Positions 6,707-15,295 of a DNA stretch of 27,369 bases are shown here, piece by piece. How positions within the stretch are numbered: the stretch's first letter is position 1; each line of letters begins with the position of its first letter. The notes under the pieces are model-generated. The model was given only the letters and a program-made list of their open reading frames with translations. It made no database searches and was not told the DNA's origin. This DNA is from UBA11164 sp002420085 (GTDB taxonomy: Bacteria > Pseudomonadota > Gammaproteobacteria > Xanthomonadales > Xanthomonadaceae), in NCBI GenBank assembly GCA_031976395.1, contig DALYLJ010000024.1, positions 1-27,369 on the forward strand. Reading direction: 5' to 3'. The position numbers were made by a program, and so were the translations under genes.

Positions 6707-8769
6707 CCACCGAAGCGCTCGGGCGCGACCGGATCGGCGCCCTGCTGCGTCGGGGAGCGGGTGCGCCACTGCTGTTGCTGGCCTTGCTGGCGATGATCGT
6801 GGTGCCCTTGCCGACCCTGATGCTGGACGCGCTGTTCAGTCTCAGCATCGCGATTTCGCTGATCGTCCTGCTGTCGGTGGTGTACGTCGCCCGGCCGCTC
6901 GATCTGAGCGTGTTTCCGACCGTGCTGCTGATGGCGACCCTGCTGCGGCTGGCGCTCAATGTCGCCTCGACCCGGCTGGTTCTGCTCAACGGCCATCAGG
7001 GACCGGATGCCGCCGGCAAGGTGATCGAGGCGTTCGGGCAGTTCGTGATCGGCGGCAATTATGCGGTCGGCCTGGTGGTGTTCGCGATCCTGACCATCAT
7101 CAATTTCGTGGTGGTCACCAAGGGCGCCGGACGGATTTCGGAAGTGTCGGCCCGGTTCACCCTGGATGCACTGCCGGGCAAGCAGATGGCGATCGATGCC
7201 GATCTCAACGCCGGCCTGTTGACCCGCGAGGATGCCAAGGCGCGGCGTCAGGAGGTGCGCGAGGAGGCCGATTTCTACGGCTCGATGGACGGTGCCAGCA
7301 AGTTCGTCCGGGGTGATGCCATCGCCGGCATCCTCATCCTGTTCATCAACATTTTCGGCGGTCTGGCGATCGGCACGCTCGAACACGGGATGGCGTTCGC
7401 CGATGCCGCTCGGGTCTACGTGCTGCTGACCATCGGCGATGGCCTGGTGGCGCAGATTCCCGGCCTGCTGGTCTCGACCGCCGTGGCAATCCTGGTGACC
7501 CGGGTGTCGGGTTCGCAGGACATGGGCGACGCCATGGCCAGCCAGGTGTTCGCCCAGGAAAAGGCGCTGGCGGTCGGCGCCGCGCTGCTGATCGCCATCG
7601 GATTGGTTCCGGGCATGCCCAATCTGGCCTTCCTGGGGTTGGGTGCGGCGCTGGCACTGATCGCCTGGCGGTTGCGCCGGGGACGTTCGCTGCGTGCCGC
7701 GCAGACCGCCGAGGCCGATGCTCGGGTCGAGTCGCCGGCCAATCCAGTGGAACTGAGTTGGGAGGACGTGCGTCCGGTCGATGCGCTGGGGATCGAGGTC
7801 GGTTATCGCCTGGTGCCCCTGGTCGATCGTCGCAGCGGCGGCGAGCTGTTGGCGCGGATCAAGGGCATCCGCAAGAAATTGACCCAGGAGCTGGGCTTCC
7901 TGGTGCCGCAGGTCCACATTCGCGACAACCTCGAACTGGCGCCCAGCCACTATCGCATCCTGATCCACGGGGTGCCGGTGGCCAGTGGCGATGTCCAGGT
8001 CGATCGCGAGCTGGCGCTCAGTCCCGGCGGCAGTTTCGGTGGTCTGGTCGGCATCCCGGCGAAGGATCCGGCGTTCGGTCTGGATGCCCTGTGGCTCCAG
8101 CCCGATCAGCGTTCGCAGGCCGAGGCGCTGGGCTGCACCGTGGTCGATCCGGCTACCGTGCTGGCGACCCATGCGGCGCATGTGATCCGCCAGCACGCGC
8201 CGGACTTGCTCGGTCATGAGGAGGTCCAGCAACTGCTGGCACAACTGGCCAGGACGGCGCCCCGGTTGGCCGAGGAACTGACGCCGAAGGCGCTGCCGCT
8301 GCCGGTCGTGGCCAAGGTGTTGCAGAACCTGCTGACCGATCGCATCCCCATTCGCCAGTTCCGACGGATCGCCGAAAGCCTGCTGGAGCAGGCTGCGATC
8401 AGCCACGACCCGAGCGTGTTGACCGCCGCTGTCCGGGCCGCGCTCGGCCGGTTCATCGTTCAGGAGATCAACGGCATGCGGCCGGAGTTGCCGGTCTACA
8501 CGCTGGCGCCCGATCTGGAACGGGTCTTGCAGGACTCCAGTGCCGCCGGGGCGATCGAGCCCGGATTGGCGGAACGGCTTCATCGCGGACTCAACCACTG
8601 CGTGACGCGCCAGGAAGCGCTCGGCGAGCCGGCGGTGCTGCTGGTTCCGGGCGCGATGCGGGAGATGGTCTCGCGTCTGGTTCGGCACAGCGTTCCCGGT
8701 CTGTCGGTGCTGGCCTATCCGGAGGTTCCCGAAGACAAGCACGTGAAATTGGTGGGTTCGGTGAGCTGA
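6703..8769 (+). CDS. flhA: Flagellar export pore protein FlhA
   Basis: FlhA forms the nonameric cytoplasmic ring and proton-driven channel of the export apparatus and docks chaperone-substrate complexes. The 688-residue product has about eight membrane helices in residues 20-325. It includes LSVFPTVLLMATLLRLALNVASTR and the FHIPEP-family signature around 147-173 (RISEVSARFTLDALPGKQM...). The C-terminal cytoplasmic domain (about 355-688) carries LGFLVPQVHIRDN and HHFxx-like export-switch elements. Length is normal. It overlaps flhB by four bases and is followed by a 55-base spacer before flhF. Confidence 0.97.
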   Translation: MTTEALGRDRIGALLRRGAGAPLLLLALLAMIVVPLPTLMLDALFSLSIAISLIVLLSVVYVARPLDLSVFPTVLLMATLLRLALNVASTRLVLLNGHQGPDAAGKVIEAFGQFVIGGNYAVGLVVFAILTIINFVVVTKGAGRISEVSARFTLDALPGKQMAIDADLNAGLLTREDAKARRQEVREEADFYGSMDGASKFVRGDAIAGILILFINIFGGLAIGTLEHGMAFADAARVYVLLTIGDGLVAQIPGLLVSTAVAILVTRVSGSQDMGDAMASQVFAQEKALAVGAALLIAIGLVPGMPNLAFLGLGAALALIAWRLRRGRSLRAAQTAEADARVESPANPVELSWEDVRPVDALGIEVGYRLVPLVDRRSGGELLARIKGIRKKLTQELGFLVPQVHIRDNLELAPSHYRILIHGVPVASGDVQVDRELALSPGGSFGGLVGIPAKDPAFGLDALWLQPDQRSQAEALGCTVVDPATVLATHAAHVIRQHAPDLLGHEEVQQLLAQLARTAPRLAEELTPKALPLPVVAKVLQNLLTDRIPIRQFRRIAESLLEQAAISHDPSVLTAAVRAALGRFIVQEINGMRPELPVYTLAPDLERVLQDSSAAGAIEPGLAERLHRGLNHCVTRQEALGEPAVLLVPGAMREMVSRLVRHSVPGLSVLAYPEVPEDKHVKLVGSVS

Positions 8770-8824
8770 ACACCTGGATACAGGTCGAGGCACCGGCCGC
8801 CGGCCACCGAAACGAGAAACCGAC

Positions 8825-9985
8825 ATGAAGATTCAACGCTTCACCGCCGCCGACATGCGTTCCGCACTGGCCCGAGTCCGACAGGAACAGGGCGAGCAGG
8901 CGGTGATCCTCACCAGCCGCCGGGTCGATGATGGCGTCGAGATCGTCGCCGCCACCGACTACGACGTGGAACTGGTGCGCCAGGCGCTGCGGGGCGAGGC
9001 ACCGACGCCGGTGGCACCGCCAGTGGATGCTGCGCCCGATCCGCACGGCCGCGAGCCGGCCTTGCGGGCGATTCCGGTGGACCCGGAGATTGTCGCGCTG
9101 CGCCGGGAAATCGTCGCCATGCGCGAGACCATCGAGCGCGAACTGGGCCGCTTCGGCGAAGAGCGCCTGCGTGGTGTGCGGGTTCGGGCTCAGGCGCTCG
9201 ATGATCTGGCGCGCTATGGCTGCGATCCCGATCTGGCGCGGTCGATCGCGGCCAGCATTCCGGCCGACACCGTGCCTGGCCGCAGTCGCGGTCTGCAACT
9301 GGCGCTGTTGGCCAAGTCGATCCTGATTCCGACCCATGAGCCGATCCTGGAAGGCGGCGTGCTCGCCCTGATCGGTGCCACCGGTGTCGGCAAGACCACC
9401 ACTGCTGCCAAGCTGGCGGCACGGTACGCCCAGACCGGCCGCGCCCGGGATGTCGCCCTGGTTTCGCTGGACGGCAGTCGGGTCGGTGGTCACGAGCAAC
9501 TGGCGCAGTTCGGCCGCCAGCTCGGTGTCGCCACCTTCGAGGCCGATTCGCCGGAGACGCTGGCGCACTTGCTGGAGCGGCTCACCGATTATCCGCTGAC
9601 CATCATCGACACCCCGGGTCTGAGTCAGCACGACCGCCGTCTGCACGCGCAATTCAACTGGATCAGTGCGGCCCGGCGCATCCGCAGCTTGCTGGTGCTG
9701 CCGGCCAACGGCCAGTGCGGCGATCTGTTCGACGTGGTCGGACGGTTCCGCTGCGCCGCACCGGAGGGCGCGATCCTGACCAAGCTCGACGAAACCGCGC
9801 GGCTCGGCGGTGCTCTGTCGGTGGTCATCAAGCAACGGCTGCCGCTGGCCTACGTCACCGATGGCCAGCGGGTACCGGAAGACATTCATCGCGCTCAGGC
9901 GCATCGACTCGTGCTGCGACTGGGCGAAACGGCGCCGGTCGGGCGGGACCACGACCACTCGGAGAACCGGCATGCAACAGCTTGA
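8825..9985 (+). CDS. flhF: SRP-family GTPase FlhF, flagellar position
   Basis: FlhF recruits early flagellar components to the pole in polarly flagellated bacteria. The 386-residue protein has a short basic N-terminal B domain (MKIQRFTAADMRSALA), an N domain (about 85-175) and a G domain. The G domain shows G1 GATGVGKTTT (184-193), a G2-region DGSRVGGHEQL (216-226), G3 DTPGLSQHD (262-270) and G4 TKLDE (319-323). The G3 element has Pro in place of the more usual Ala of DTAG, which is tolerated in this family as far as I know. The end overlaps the fleN start by 14 bases. Presence of flhF with fleN implies polar flagellation with number control. Confidence 0.95.
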   Translation: MKIQRFTAADMRSALARVRQEQGEQAVILTSRRVDDGVEIVAATDYDVELVRQALRGEAPTPVAPPVDAAPDPHGREPALRAIPVDPEIVALRREIVAMRETIERELGRFGEERLRGVRVRAQALDDLARYGCDPDLARSIAASIPADTVPGRSRGLQLALLAKSILIPTHEPILEGGVLALIGATGVGKTTTAAKLAARYAQTGRARDVALVSLDGSRVGGHEQLAQFGRQLGVATFEADSPETLAHLLERLTDYPLTIIDTPGLSQHDRRLHAQFNWISAARRIRSLLVLPANGQCGDLFDVVGRFRCAAPEGAILTKLDETARLGGALSVVIKQRLPLAYVTDGQRVPEDIHRAQAHRLVLRLGETAPVGRDHDHSENRHATA

Positions 9986-10850
9986 TCCCATCCCCTCGAC
10001 CCGTCCACCCGGCCTGAGTCTGGTGCCGAGCCCGCGCAAGCCAGTGCGGGTCATTGCGGTCACCGGTGGCAAGGGCGGGGTCGGCAAGACCACCGTGTCG
10101 GTCAACCTGGCTCTGGCCCTGGCGCAATCCGGGCGACGCACCCTGTTGCTCGATGCCGATCTCGGTCTGGCCAATGTCGATGTCCTGCTCGGCCTGTCGC
10201 CACGGTTCACCCTGGCCGACGTGATCGAAGGGCGGTGCCGGCTGATCGACACCCTGTTGCAGGGGCCGGGTGGACTGTCGATCGTTCCTGCCGCCTCCGG
10301 GCGTCGGCAGATGGCGGAGCTGCGTCCGGTCGAGCACGTCGGTCTGGTCCATGCCTTTTCCGAACTGGACCTCGATCTCGACGTGATGGTGGTCGATACC
10401 GCCGCCGGCCTGTCCGACAGCGTGCTGACCTTCAGCCAGGCGGCCCAGGATGTGATCGTCGTGGTCTGCAACGAACCGGCGTCGATCACCGACGCCTACG
10501 CGCTGATCAAGCTGCTGTCGCGTGAACGTGGCGTCACTCGGGTCAATGTCCTGGCCAACATGGTGCGCTCGCCGGCCGAGGGGCGGGAATTGTTCGAGAA
10601 GCTGAGCCGGGTCTGCGAGCGGTTTCTGGACGTGGTCCTGAGCTACCTCGGCGACATCCCGCACGACGAGTGGCTGCGACGCTCGGTGCAGCGCCAGCAG
10701 GCCGTGCTGGAAGCCTATCCCTCCAGCGTCTCGGCGATGGCATTCACTGCGATCGCTCGGCGCGCGCACAAATGGCAGGCGCCGAGCGGTCCTCGCGGTG
10801 GCGTCGAATTCTTCGTCGAACGCATGATCGGACCAGGAGCCGCCGCATGA
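9972..10850 (+). CDS. fleN: MinD-like ATPase FleN (FlhG), flagellar number regulator
   Basis: FleN/FlhG limits flagellar number by stimulating FlhF GTPase and, in Pseudomonas, by antagonising FleQ. The 292-residue protein has a deviant Walker A (GGKGGVGKTT, 32-41) after a 26-residue proline-containing N-terminus. A DADLGLANVDVLLGL switch region and Walker B-type MVVDTAAGLS follow. The C-terminal part ends with a possible amphipathic stretch (GGVEFFVERMIG) that would suit membrane binding. I chose ATG 9972, overlapping flhF by 14 bases; an upstream start at 9810 would add flhF-frame shadow sequence. The stop overlaps fliA (ATGA). Confidence 0.95.
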   Translation: MQQLDPIPSTRPPGLSLVPSPRKPVRVIAVTGGKGGVGKTTVSVNLALALAQSGRRTLLLDADLGLANVDVLLGLSPRFTLADVIEGRCRLIDTLLQGPGGLSIVPAASGRRQMAELRPVEHVGLVHAFSELDLDLDVMVVDTAAGLSDSVLTFSQAAQDVIVVVCNEPASITDAYALIKLLSRERGVTRVNVLANMVRSPAEGRELFEKLSRVCERFLDVVLSYLGDIPHDEWLRRSVQRQQAVLEAYPSSVSAMAFTAIARRAHKWQAPSGPRGGVEFFVERMIGPGAAA

Positions 10851-11587
10851 GCCTGTTCGCCCACCGCCAGTATCGATCGGCCAGCCGTCAGGGCGCGACC
10901 GAAGTGATCCACAGCCACGGCGAACTGGTTCGCAGGCTGGCCCACCATCTGATCGCCCGACTGCCGCCCTCGGTCGATATCGACGATCTGATCCAGGCTG
11001 GCATGATCGGCCTGATCGAGGCCGCCGGCCATTACGACGCCAGTCAGGGTGCTTCGTTCGAGACCTATGCCTCGATCCGCATTCGCGGCGCGATGATCGA
11101 TGAAATCCGTCGCGGCGACTGGGTGCCGCGCTCGGTACATCGGCGGGTCCGGGAGGCCGCCGAGGCGACCCGGGTCATCGAGCAGCGCGAGGGCCGCTCG
11201 GCCTCGCAGGTGGAAGTGGCGCGGGCGATGGGCCTGTCGGTCGATGACTACCAGAAGTTCCTCGAAGGCGCCGCGCGCGGGCACGTGATCAGCCTCGACG
11301 GCTGCCAGGAAGAGGGCGACAGCCCGCGTTTCGCCGATTCCGAGCCCTCGCCGGAACGGCAGTTGGAGCGCCAGGAATTCCGCGCCGGATTGGCCGAGGC
11401 GATCGCTGGCCTGCCCGAGCGCGAGCAACTGGTGCTCTCGCTGTACTACGAGCAGGAGCTAAACCTTCGCGAGATCGGTGCCGTTATCGGGGTCAGCGAA
11501 TCACGGGTCTGTCAGATCCATGGCCAGGCGATGGTGCGGTTGCGCGCCCGGCTCGGACAGGACAGCGACCCCGAGGATTTCGAGTAG
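10847..11587 (+). CDS. fliA: RNA polymerase sigma-28 factor FliA
   Basis: FliA directs RNA polymerase to late flagellar and chemotaxis promoters. The 246-residue product shows region 2 (about 20-92, with DIDDLIQAGMIGLIEAAGHYD and FETYASIRIRGAMIDEIRRGDWVPRSVHR), a region 3 (about 95-150) and region 4. Region 4 has the helix-turn-helix LREIGAVIGVSESRVCQIHGQA. The start at ATG 10847 overlaps the fleN stop. Two sites in this window resemble its consensus (17802-17828 strongly, 14455-14481 weakly). No FlgM anti-sigma gene is present here. Confidence 0.96.
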   Translation: MSLFAHRQYRSASRQGATEVIHSHGELVRRLAHHLIARLPPSVDIDDLIQAGMIGLIEAAGHYDASQGASFETYASIRIRGAMIDEIRRGDWVPRSVHRRVREAAEATRVIEQREGRSASQVEVARAMGLSVDDYQKFLEGAARGHVISLDGCQEEGDSPRFADSEPSPERQLERQEFRAGLAEAIAGLPEREQLVLSLYYEQELNLREIGAVIGVSESRVCQIHGQAMVRLRARLGQDSDPEDFE

Positions 11588-11607
11588 GGATAACCGGAGA
11601 TCATCCG

Positions 11608-12000
11608 TTGGACAAGAACATGAGAATCCTGATCGTCGATGACTTCTCGACGATGCGCCGGATCGTCAAGAATCTGCTGAACGACCTCGGCTTCCAGAAC
11701 ACCGCCGAGGCCGATGACGGGGCGACCGCCCTGGCGGCCCTGCGCAGTGCGCCGTTCGATTTCGTGGTCACCGACTGGAACATGCCCGGAATGACCGGCA
11801 TCGAACTGCTCAAGGCGATCCGCAAGGATCCGGCCCTGGCCAGGATCCCGGTCCTGATGGTCACCGCCGAGGCCAAGCGCGAGCAGATTCTCGAAGCCGC
11901 ACAATCCGGGGTCAATGGCTACATCATCAAGCCGTTCAATGCCCAGACGCTGTCGGAAAAGCTCGACCGCATCTTCGGCCGACTGGAGTCGGCGGCGTGA
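11608..12000 (+). CDS. cheY: Chemotaxis response regulator CheY (first system)
   Basis: CheY carries the phosphoryl signal from CheA to FliM. The 130-residue single receiver domain has the acid pair D11/D12, phosphoacceptor D56 in VTDWNMPG and the conserved Lys in IKPF. Start: TTG 11608 is favoured because GGAGA lies at 11596-11600 with seven bases spacing, and because MDKNM-ILIVDDFSTMRRI is a familiar CheY beginning; ATG 11620 would remove four residues. It opens the cheY-cheZ-cheA group, 20 bases after fliA, and its stop overlaps cheZ (GTGA). Confidence 0.95.
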   Translation: MDKNMRILIVDDFSTMRRIVKNLLNDLGFQNTAEADDGATALAALRSAPFDFVVTDWNMPGMTGIELLKAIRKDPALARIPVLMVTAEAKREQILEAAQSGVNGYIIKPFNAQTLSEKLDRIFGRLESAA

Positions 12001-12617
12001 TCGCGACCGGTCGGCCGGCCGATGGTGGGCGTGAGGTGCTGGCGAATGCCCTGCACGAGGCACTGGCGGCACTCGAATCCGGTGACGAGGATGGCTGTCG
12101 CCATCGGCTGCGCGGACTGGCCGGCGAACGCGAGGGCGCGGCCCAGGCACTGGCCCGACTGTCGCGCGAGCTGAATGCCGCGCTCGGGCACCTGCCCGAG
12201 GAGGGGATGGACCTGGGCGAACTGCCGGATGCCTGCGCGCGGCTCGACCATGTCGTGCGCATGACCGAGGACGCCACCCATCGCACCCTCGATCTGGTCG
12301 AGCGCTGTCGCGAGACGATCGACGCGGTCGAGGCCCATCCCATGCCGACGGTCGATGCCGACGCCCTGCGTCGGCTGCGCGGCCTGCTCGGTGAACTGGC
12401 CCTGGCCCAGTCGCATCAGGATCTGTGCGGACAGATCATCGGTCGCGTGGTCGGTCTGGTCGGACGCATCCACCGGACACTGAGCGCGCTGGGTTTCGAC
12501 GAGGGTCGCACCGGTGCAAACCAGCCGGAACTGGCCGGCCCGGTGATCGCCGGGCTCGACCGTCACGGCGTATCACAGGATGCCGCCGACGCCCTGCTGT
12601 CGGACCTGGGGCTGTAG
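11997..12617 (+). CDS. cheZ: Protein phosphatase CheZ
   Basis: CheZ dephosphorylates CheY-P and ends the signal to the motor. The 206-residue protein is mostly helical. The catalytic segment SHQDLCGQIIGRVV (about residues 140-153) keeps the Asp and Gln that position the attacking water, but has Cys where most family members have Thr (DLTGQ). The C-terminal tail ends DALLSDLGL, the usual CheY-binding peptide. The start is GTG 11997 overlapping cheY. CheA1 follows after two bases. Confidence 0.93.
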   Translation: MIATGRPADGGREVLANALHEALAALESGDEDGCRHRLRGLAGEREGAAQALARLSRELNAALGHLPEEGMDLGELPDACARLDHVVRMTEDATHRTLDLVERCRETIDAVEAHPMPTVDADALRRLRGLLGELALAQSHQDLCGQIIGRVVGLVGRIHRTLSALGFDEGRTGANQPELAGPVIAGLDRHGVSQDAADALLSDLGL

Positions 12618-12619
12618 TC

Positions 12620-14431
12620 ATGATCGACCTTGACGATGGTGTCGCTGCCGACTTCCTGATCGAGGCCGGAGAGATCGCCGAGCGCCTCGGCGAGGAACTG
12701 GTCGCATTGGAACAGGCGCCGAGTGACGGTGAGTTGCTGAACTCGGTGTTTCGCGGCTTTCACACCATCAAGGGCGGTGCCGGCTTCCTCGAACTGACGC
12801 CGATGGTCGAAGCCTGCCATGCCGTCGAGGAAGCCTTCGGCCTGGTCCGATCCGGCAAGCGCAGCGCCGATGCCGTGCTGTTCGACGGCGCTCAGGCCCT
12901 GCTCGACCAGGTGCAGCGCATGCTGGCTGCCCTGTCCAGCGGGCGCCAGCCGCAATCGGCGCCGCCGGAGGTATTGCAGCCGGTGCTGGCCTGGGCTGGA
13001 CTGCTGCCGATGGCCGAGCATCCGACCGTCACGCATCCGGCCGGGGATGATCTGCTGGCCGCATTCGCCAGCGCTGATGGACCGATCAGTGATGACGAAT
13101 TCGAGGCCCTGCTGGATCGATTGAATGGCGCCGAGCCGGCCGCAGCAAGCCCGCCGCCAGCGGTGACAGTCAGCCCGCCGGCAGCAGCACGAGCAGCGTC
13201 AGGTTCGACCCGTGTACCGTCGAGCGACAGCGGTCAGCTACCCGATGCCAACCGTGAGCGCAGCACCCGTGCGGAACCGGCGGCCGAGCCGACCCTGCGC
13301 ATCGAGGCCAAGCGGCTGGATGCGATGGTCAATCTGGTCGGTGAACTGGTCCTGGCCCGCAATCGATTCAAGGCGCTGCGCAAGCAGATCGATGGCGACG
13401 AGTTCGATCGCGCGGTGACCACCCTTGATGTCGCCACCACCCGGCTCCAGAACGCGGTGATGAAGACCCGCATGCAGCCGATCGGCCGGGTCTTTCAACG
13501 CTTTCCGAAACTGGCCCGCGACGTCGCCCGGACCCTCGAAAAGGAGGTCGATCTGGTGCTGGAAGGGGCCGACACCGAACTCGATCGAACCCTGGTCGAG
13601 GCGCTCTCCGATCCCCTGGTACACCTGGTTCGCAATGCCATCGATCACGGCATCGAAATGCCCGATGTCCGCGAGCGGCTCGGCAAGTCACGGGTCGGTC
13701 AGGTCTTGCTTGCCGCCCGCCAGGAAGGCGATCACATCGCCATCGAAGTCCGTGAGGACGGCGCCGGCATGGACCCTGAAGCCCTGCGCCGCAAGGCGAT
13801 CGAGAAGGGCCTGCTGGAACCGGAAGCGGCGGCTCGACTCAGTAACGACGAATGCCTGCACCTGATCTTCCAGCCCGGCTTCTCGACCAAGGCGGTGGTC
13901 ACCGAAATTTCCGGACGCGGGGTCGGCATGGACGTGGTGCAGTCGCGCATCCGCGAGCTCAACGGTCGCATCCAGATTCGCTCGCGGCCGGGCGAGGGCA
14001 CGGCCTTCATCGTCCAGGTGCCATTGACCCTGGCAATCCTGCCGGCCCTGCTGATCGGCGCTGGCGGCCGCACCTTCGCCCTGCCCTTGGCGCGGGTGCG
14101 CGAAGTGCTGCACTTCGACCCGCGGCAACTGCGTTGGGTCGATGGTGCGCCGATCCTGTATCGGCACGAGAAGGCACTGCCGTTGTTCAGCCTGCGCGAA
14201 TGGCTGGCGGACGCACCGGCCGAGCGGCCCGAGCACGTGGTGGTGATGCAGAGCGGCCCAGGCCAGATCGGCCTGCGGGTCGATGATGTCCATGGCCGCG
14301 AGGAGATCGTCATCAAGCCGCTGCCGACCGCGATGCAATCGCTCAAGGGCTATGTCGGTGCGGCGCTGACCGGTGATGGCAGCATGGCACTGATTCTCGA
14401 CATCGACGCCCTGCGCCACGGCGCCGACTGA
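12620..14431 (+). CDS. cheA: Chemotaxis histidine kinase CheA (first system, no P2 domain)
   Basis: CheA autophosphorylates in response to receptor arrays and passes phosphate to CheY. The 603-residue protein has P1/Hpt with phospho-acceptor H48 in FHTIKGGAGF and an Ala/Pro/Ser-rich linker (about 172-222). P3 dimerisation (about 226-300) and P4 kinase follow, with N box HLVRNAIDHG (335-344), G1 REDGAGMD (378-385) and G2 GRGVGMD (432-438). A P5 CheW-like domain runs from about 470 to 600. There is no recognisable CheY-binding P2 domain; instead a short acidic helix ISDDEFEALLDRLNG (156-170) sits in the linker. I chose ATG 12620 because an earlier start at 12425 overlaps cheZ. This architecture fits CheA proteins that work with ParC/ParP. 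Confidence 0.95.
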   Translation: MIDLDDGVAADFLIEAGEIAERLGEELVALEQAPSDGELLNSVFRGFHTIKGGAGFLELTPMVEACHAVEEAFGLVRSGKRSADAVLFDGAQALLDQVQRMLAALSSGRQPQSAPPEVLQPVLAWAGLLPMAEHPTVTHPAGDDLLAAFASADGPISDDEFEALLDRLNGAEPAAASPPPAVTVSPPAAARAASGSTRVPSSDSGQLPDANRERSTRAEPAAEPTLRIEAKRLDAMVNLVGELVLARNRFKALRKQIDGDEFDRAVTTLDVATTRLQNAVMKTRMQPIGRVFQRFPKLARDVARTLEKEVDLVLEGADTELDRTLVEALSDPLVHLVRNAIDHGIEMPDVRERLGKSRVGQVLLAARQEGDHIAIEVREDGAGMDPEALRRKAIEKGLLEPEAAARLSNDECLHLIFQPGFSTKAVVTEISGRGVGMDVVQSRIRELNGRIQIRSRPGEGTAFIVQVPLTLAILPALLIGAGGRTFALPLARVREVLHFDPRQLRWVDGAPILYRHEKALPLFSLREWLADAPAERPEHVVVMQSGPGQIGLRVDDVHGREEIVIKPLPTAMQSLKGYVGAALTGDGSMALILDIDALRHGAD

Positions 14432-14454
14432 ACGGCCGATCCTCCGGCCTGCGG

Positions 14455-14481
14455 TCAAGAATCCGGCTCGACAGCCGATAC
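14455..14481 (+). promoter_or_regulatory. Weak sigma-28-like promoter before motC
   Basis: TCAAGAAT (14455-14462) and GCCGATAC (14474-14481) are separated by exactly 11 bases, as in the FliA consensus TAAAGTTT-N11-GCCGATAA (5 of 8 and 7 of 8 matches). Transcription would start about three bases before the motC ATG (14491), giving an almost leaderless message; no ribosome site is visible before motC. It may be chance in a genome rich in CCGAT words. Confidence 0.35.
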
Positions 14482-14490
14482 CCATCGGCG

Positions 14491-15231
14491 ATGGATATTC
14501 TCAGTCTCGCCGGCATGCTGATGGCGCTGTTCGCGCTGATCGGCGGCAGCATCCTCAAGGGCGCCGGTGCGGCGGCATTGTGGAATGGCGCCGCCTTCGT
14601 GATCGTCATCATTGGCACGATCGCAGCGATTCTGCTGCAAACCCCGATGCCGACCTTCAAGCGGGCACTGGCGATCGCGATCTGGGTGATCAAGCCGCCG
14701 CCCAGTGAGGGCGCCGCCCTGATCGAACGGATCGTCGGCTGGAGCGGTGTCTCGCGCAAGCAGGGACTGCTCGGGCTGGAGCCGGAAGTGGCCCGCCAGA
14801 CCGATCCGTTCGTGCGCAAGGGCCTGCAGATGCTGGTCGATGGCGTCGAGCCGGAGGCGATCCGCAGCATGCTGGAAATCGATCTGGACAGCGAGCGCCA
14901 CAGCGATACCGCCGCTGCCAAGGTGTTCGAGGGCATGGGCATCTACGCCCCGACGCTCGGCATCATCGGTGCCGTACTCGGGCTGATGGCGGTGATGAAG
15001 AATCTCAGTGACCCGAGCAAGCTCGGGCCCGGCATCGCTGCCGCCTTCACTGCGACCGTCTACGGCATCGGGGCCGCCAACCTGCTGTTGCTGCCGATGG
15101 CCAACAAGCTCAAGGACGTGCTCGCTCGACGCACCCGCGAGCGCGAACTGGTGATCGAGGGTTTGATCGCGATCGCGCAGGGTGAGAACCCGCGCAACAT
15201 CGAAGCCCGGCTGGCCGGCTTCCTGCACTGA
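14491..15231 (+). CDS. motC: Flagellar motor stator protein MotC (MotA family)
   Basis: This is the MotA-type stator subunit, an ion-channel component that drives rotation with MotD. The 246 residues hold four membrane helices (about 3-22, 32-52, 150-170, 182-204) and a large cytoplasmic loop (53-149) with charged rotor-contact residues. The conserved proline-containing APTLGIIGAVLGL (P154) precedes helix 3 and LGPGIAAAFTATVYG lies at helix 4. The name motC follows its place between cheA and parC, as in Pseudomonas. I see no ribosome site upstream. Confidence 0.92.
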   Translation: MDILSLAGMLMALFALIGGSILKGAGAAALWNGAAFVIVIIGTIAAILLQTPMPTFKRALAIAIWVIKPPPSEGAALIERIVGWSGVSRKQGLLGLEPEVARQTDPFVRKGLQMLVDGVEPEAIRSMLEIDLDSERHSDTAAAKVFEGMGIYAPTLGIIGAVLGLMAVMKNLSDPSKLGPGIAAAFTATVYGIGAANLLLLPMANKLKDVLARRTRERELVIEGLIAIAQGENPRNIEARLAGFLH

Positions 15232-15295
15232 TCGACGGTGCGGCGCCGGTCGCGACCGACGGTGCCGGATCGCCAACCGCCAAGGCGAGACTGCG

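Noticed and set aside
6610..8826. 738-codon minus-strand open frame
   Set aside because: It is a shadow of flhA in GC-rich DNA: low-complexity His/Gln/Arg composition, no domain, and fully antisense to a certain gene.
8591..10489. 632-codon minus-strand open frame
   Set aside because: Antisense to flhA, flhF and fleN, with compositional bias typical of GC-rich shadows.
15247..15258. Palindrome CGGTCGCGACCG before motD as an operator
   Set aside because: A 12-base GC palindrome is not unusual at this base composition and there is no second copy or known binding protein to support it.
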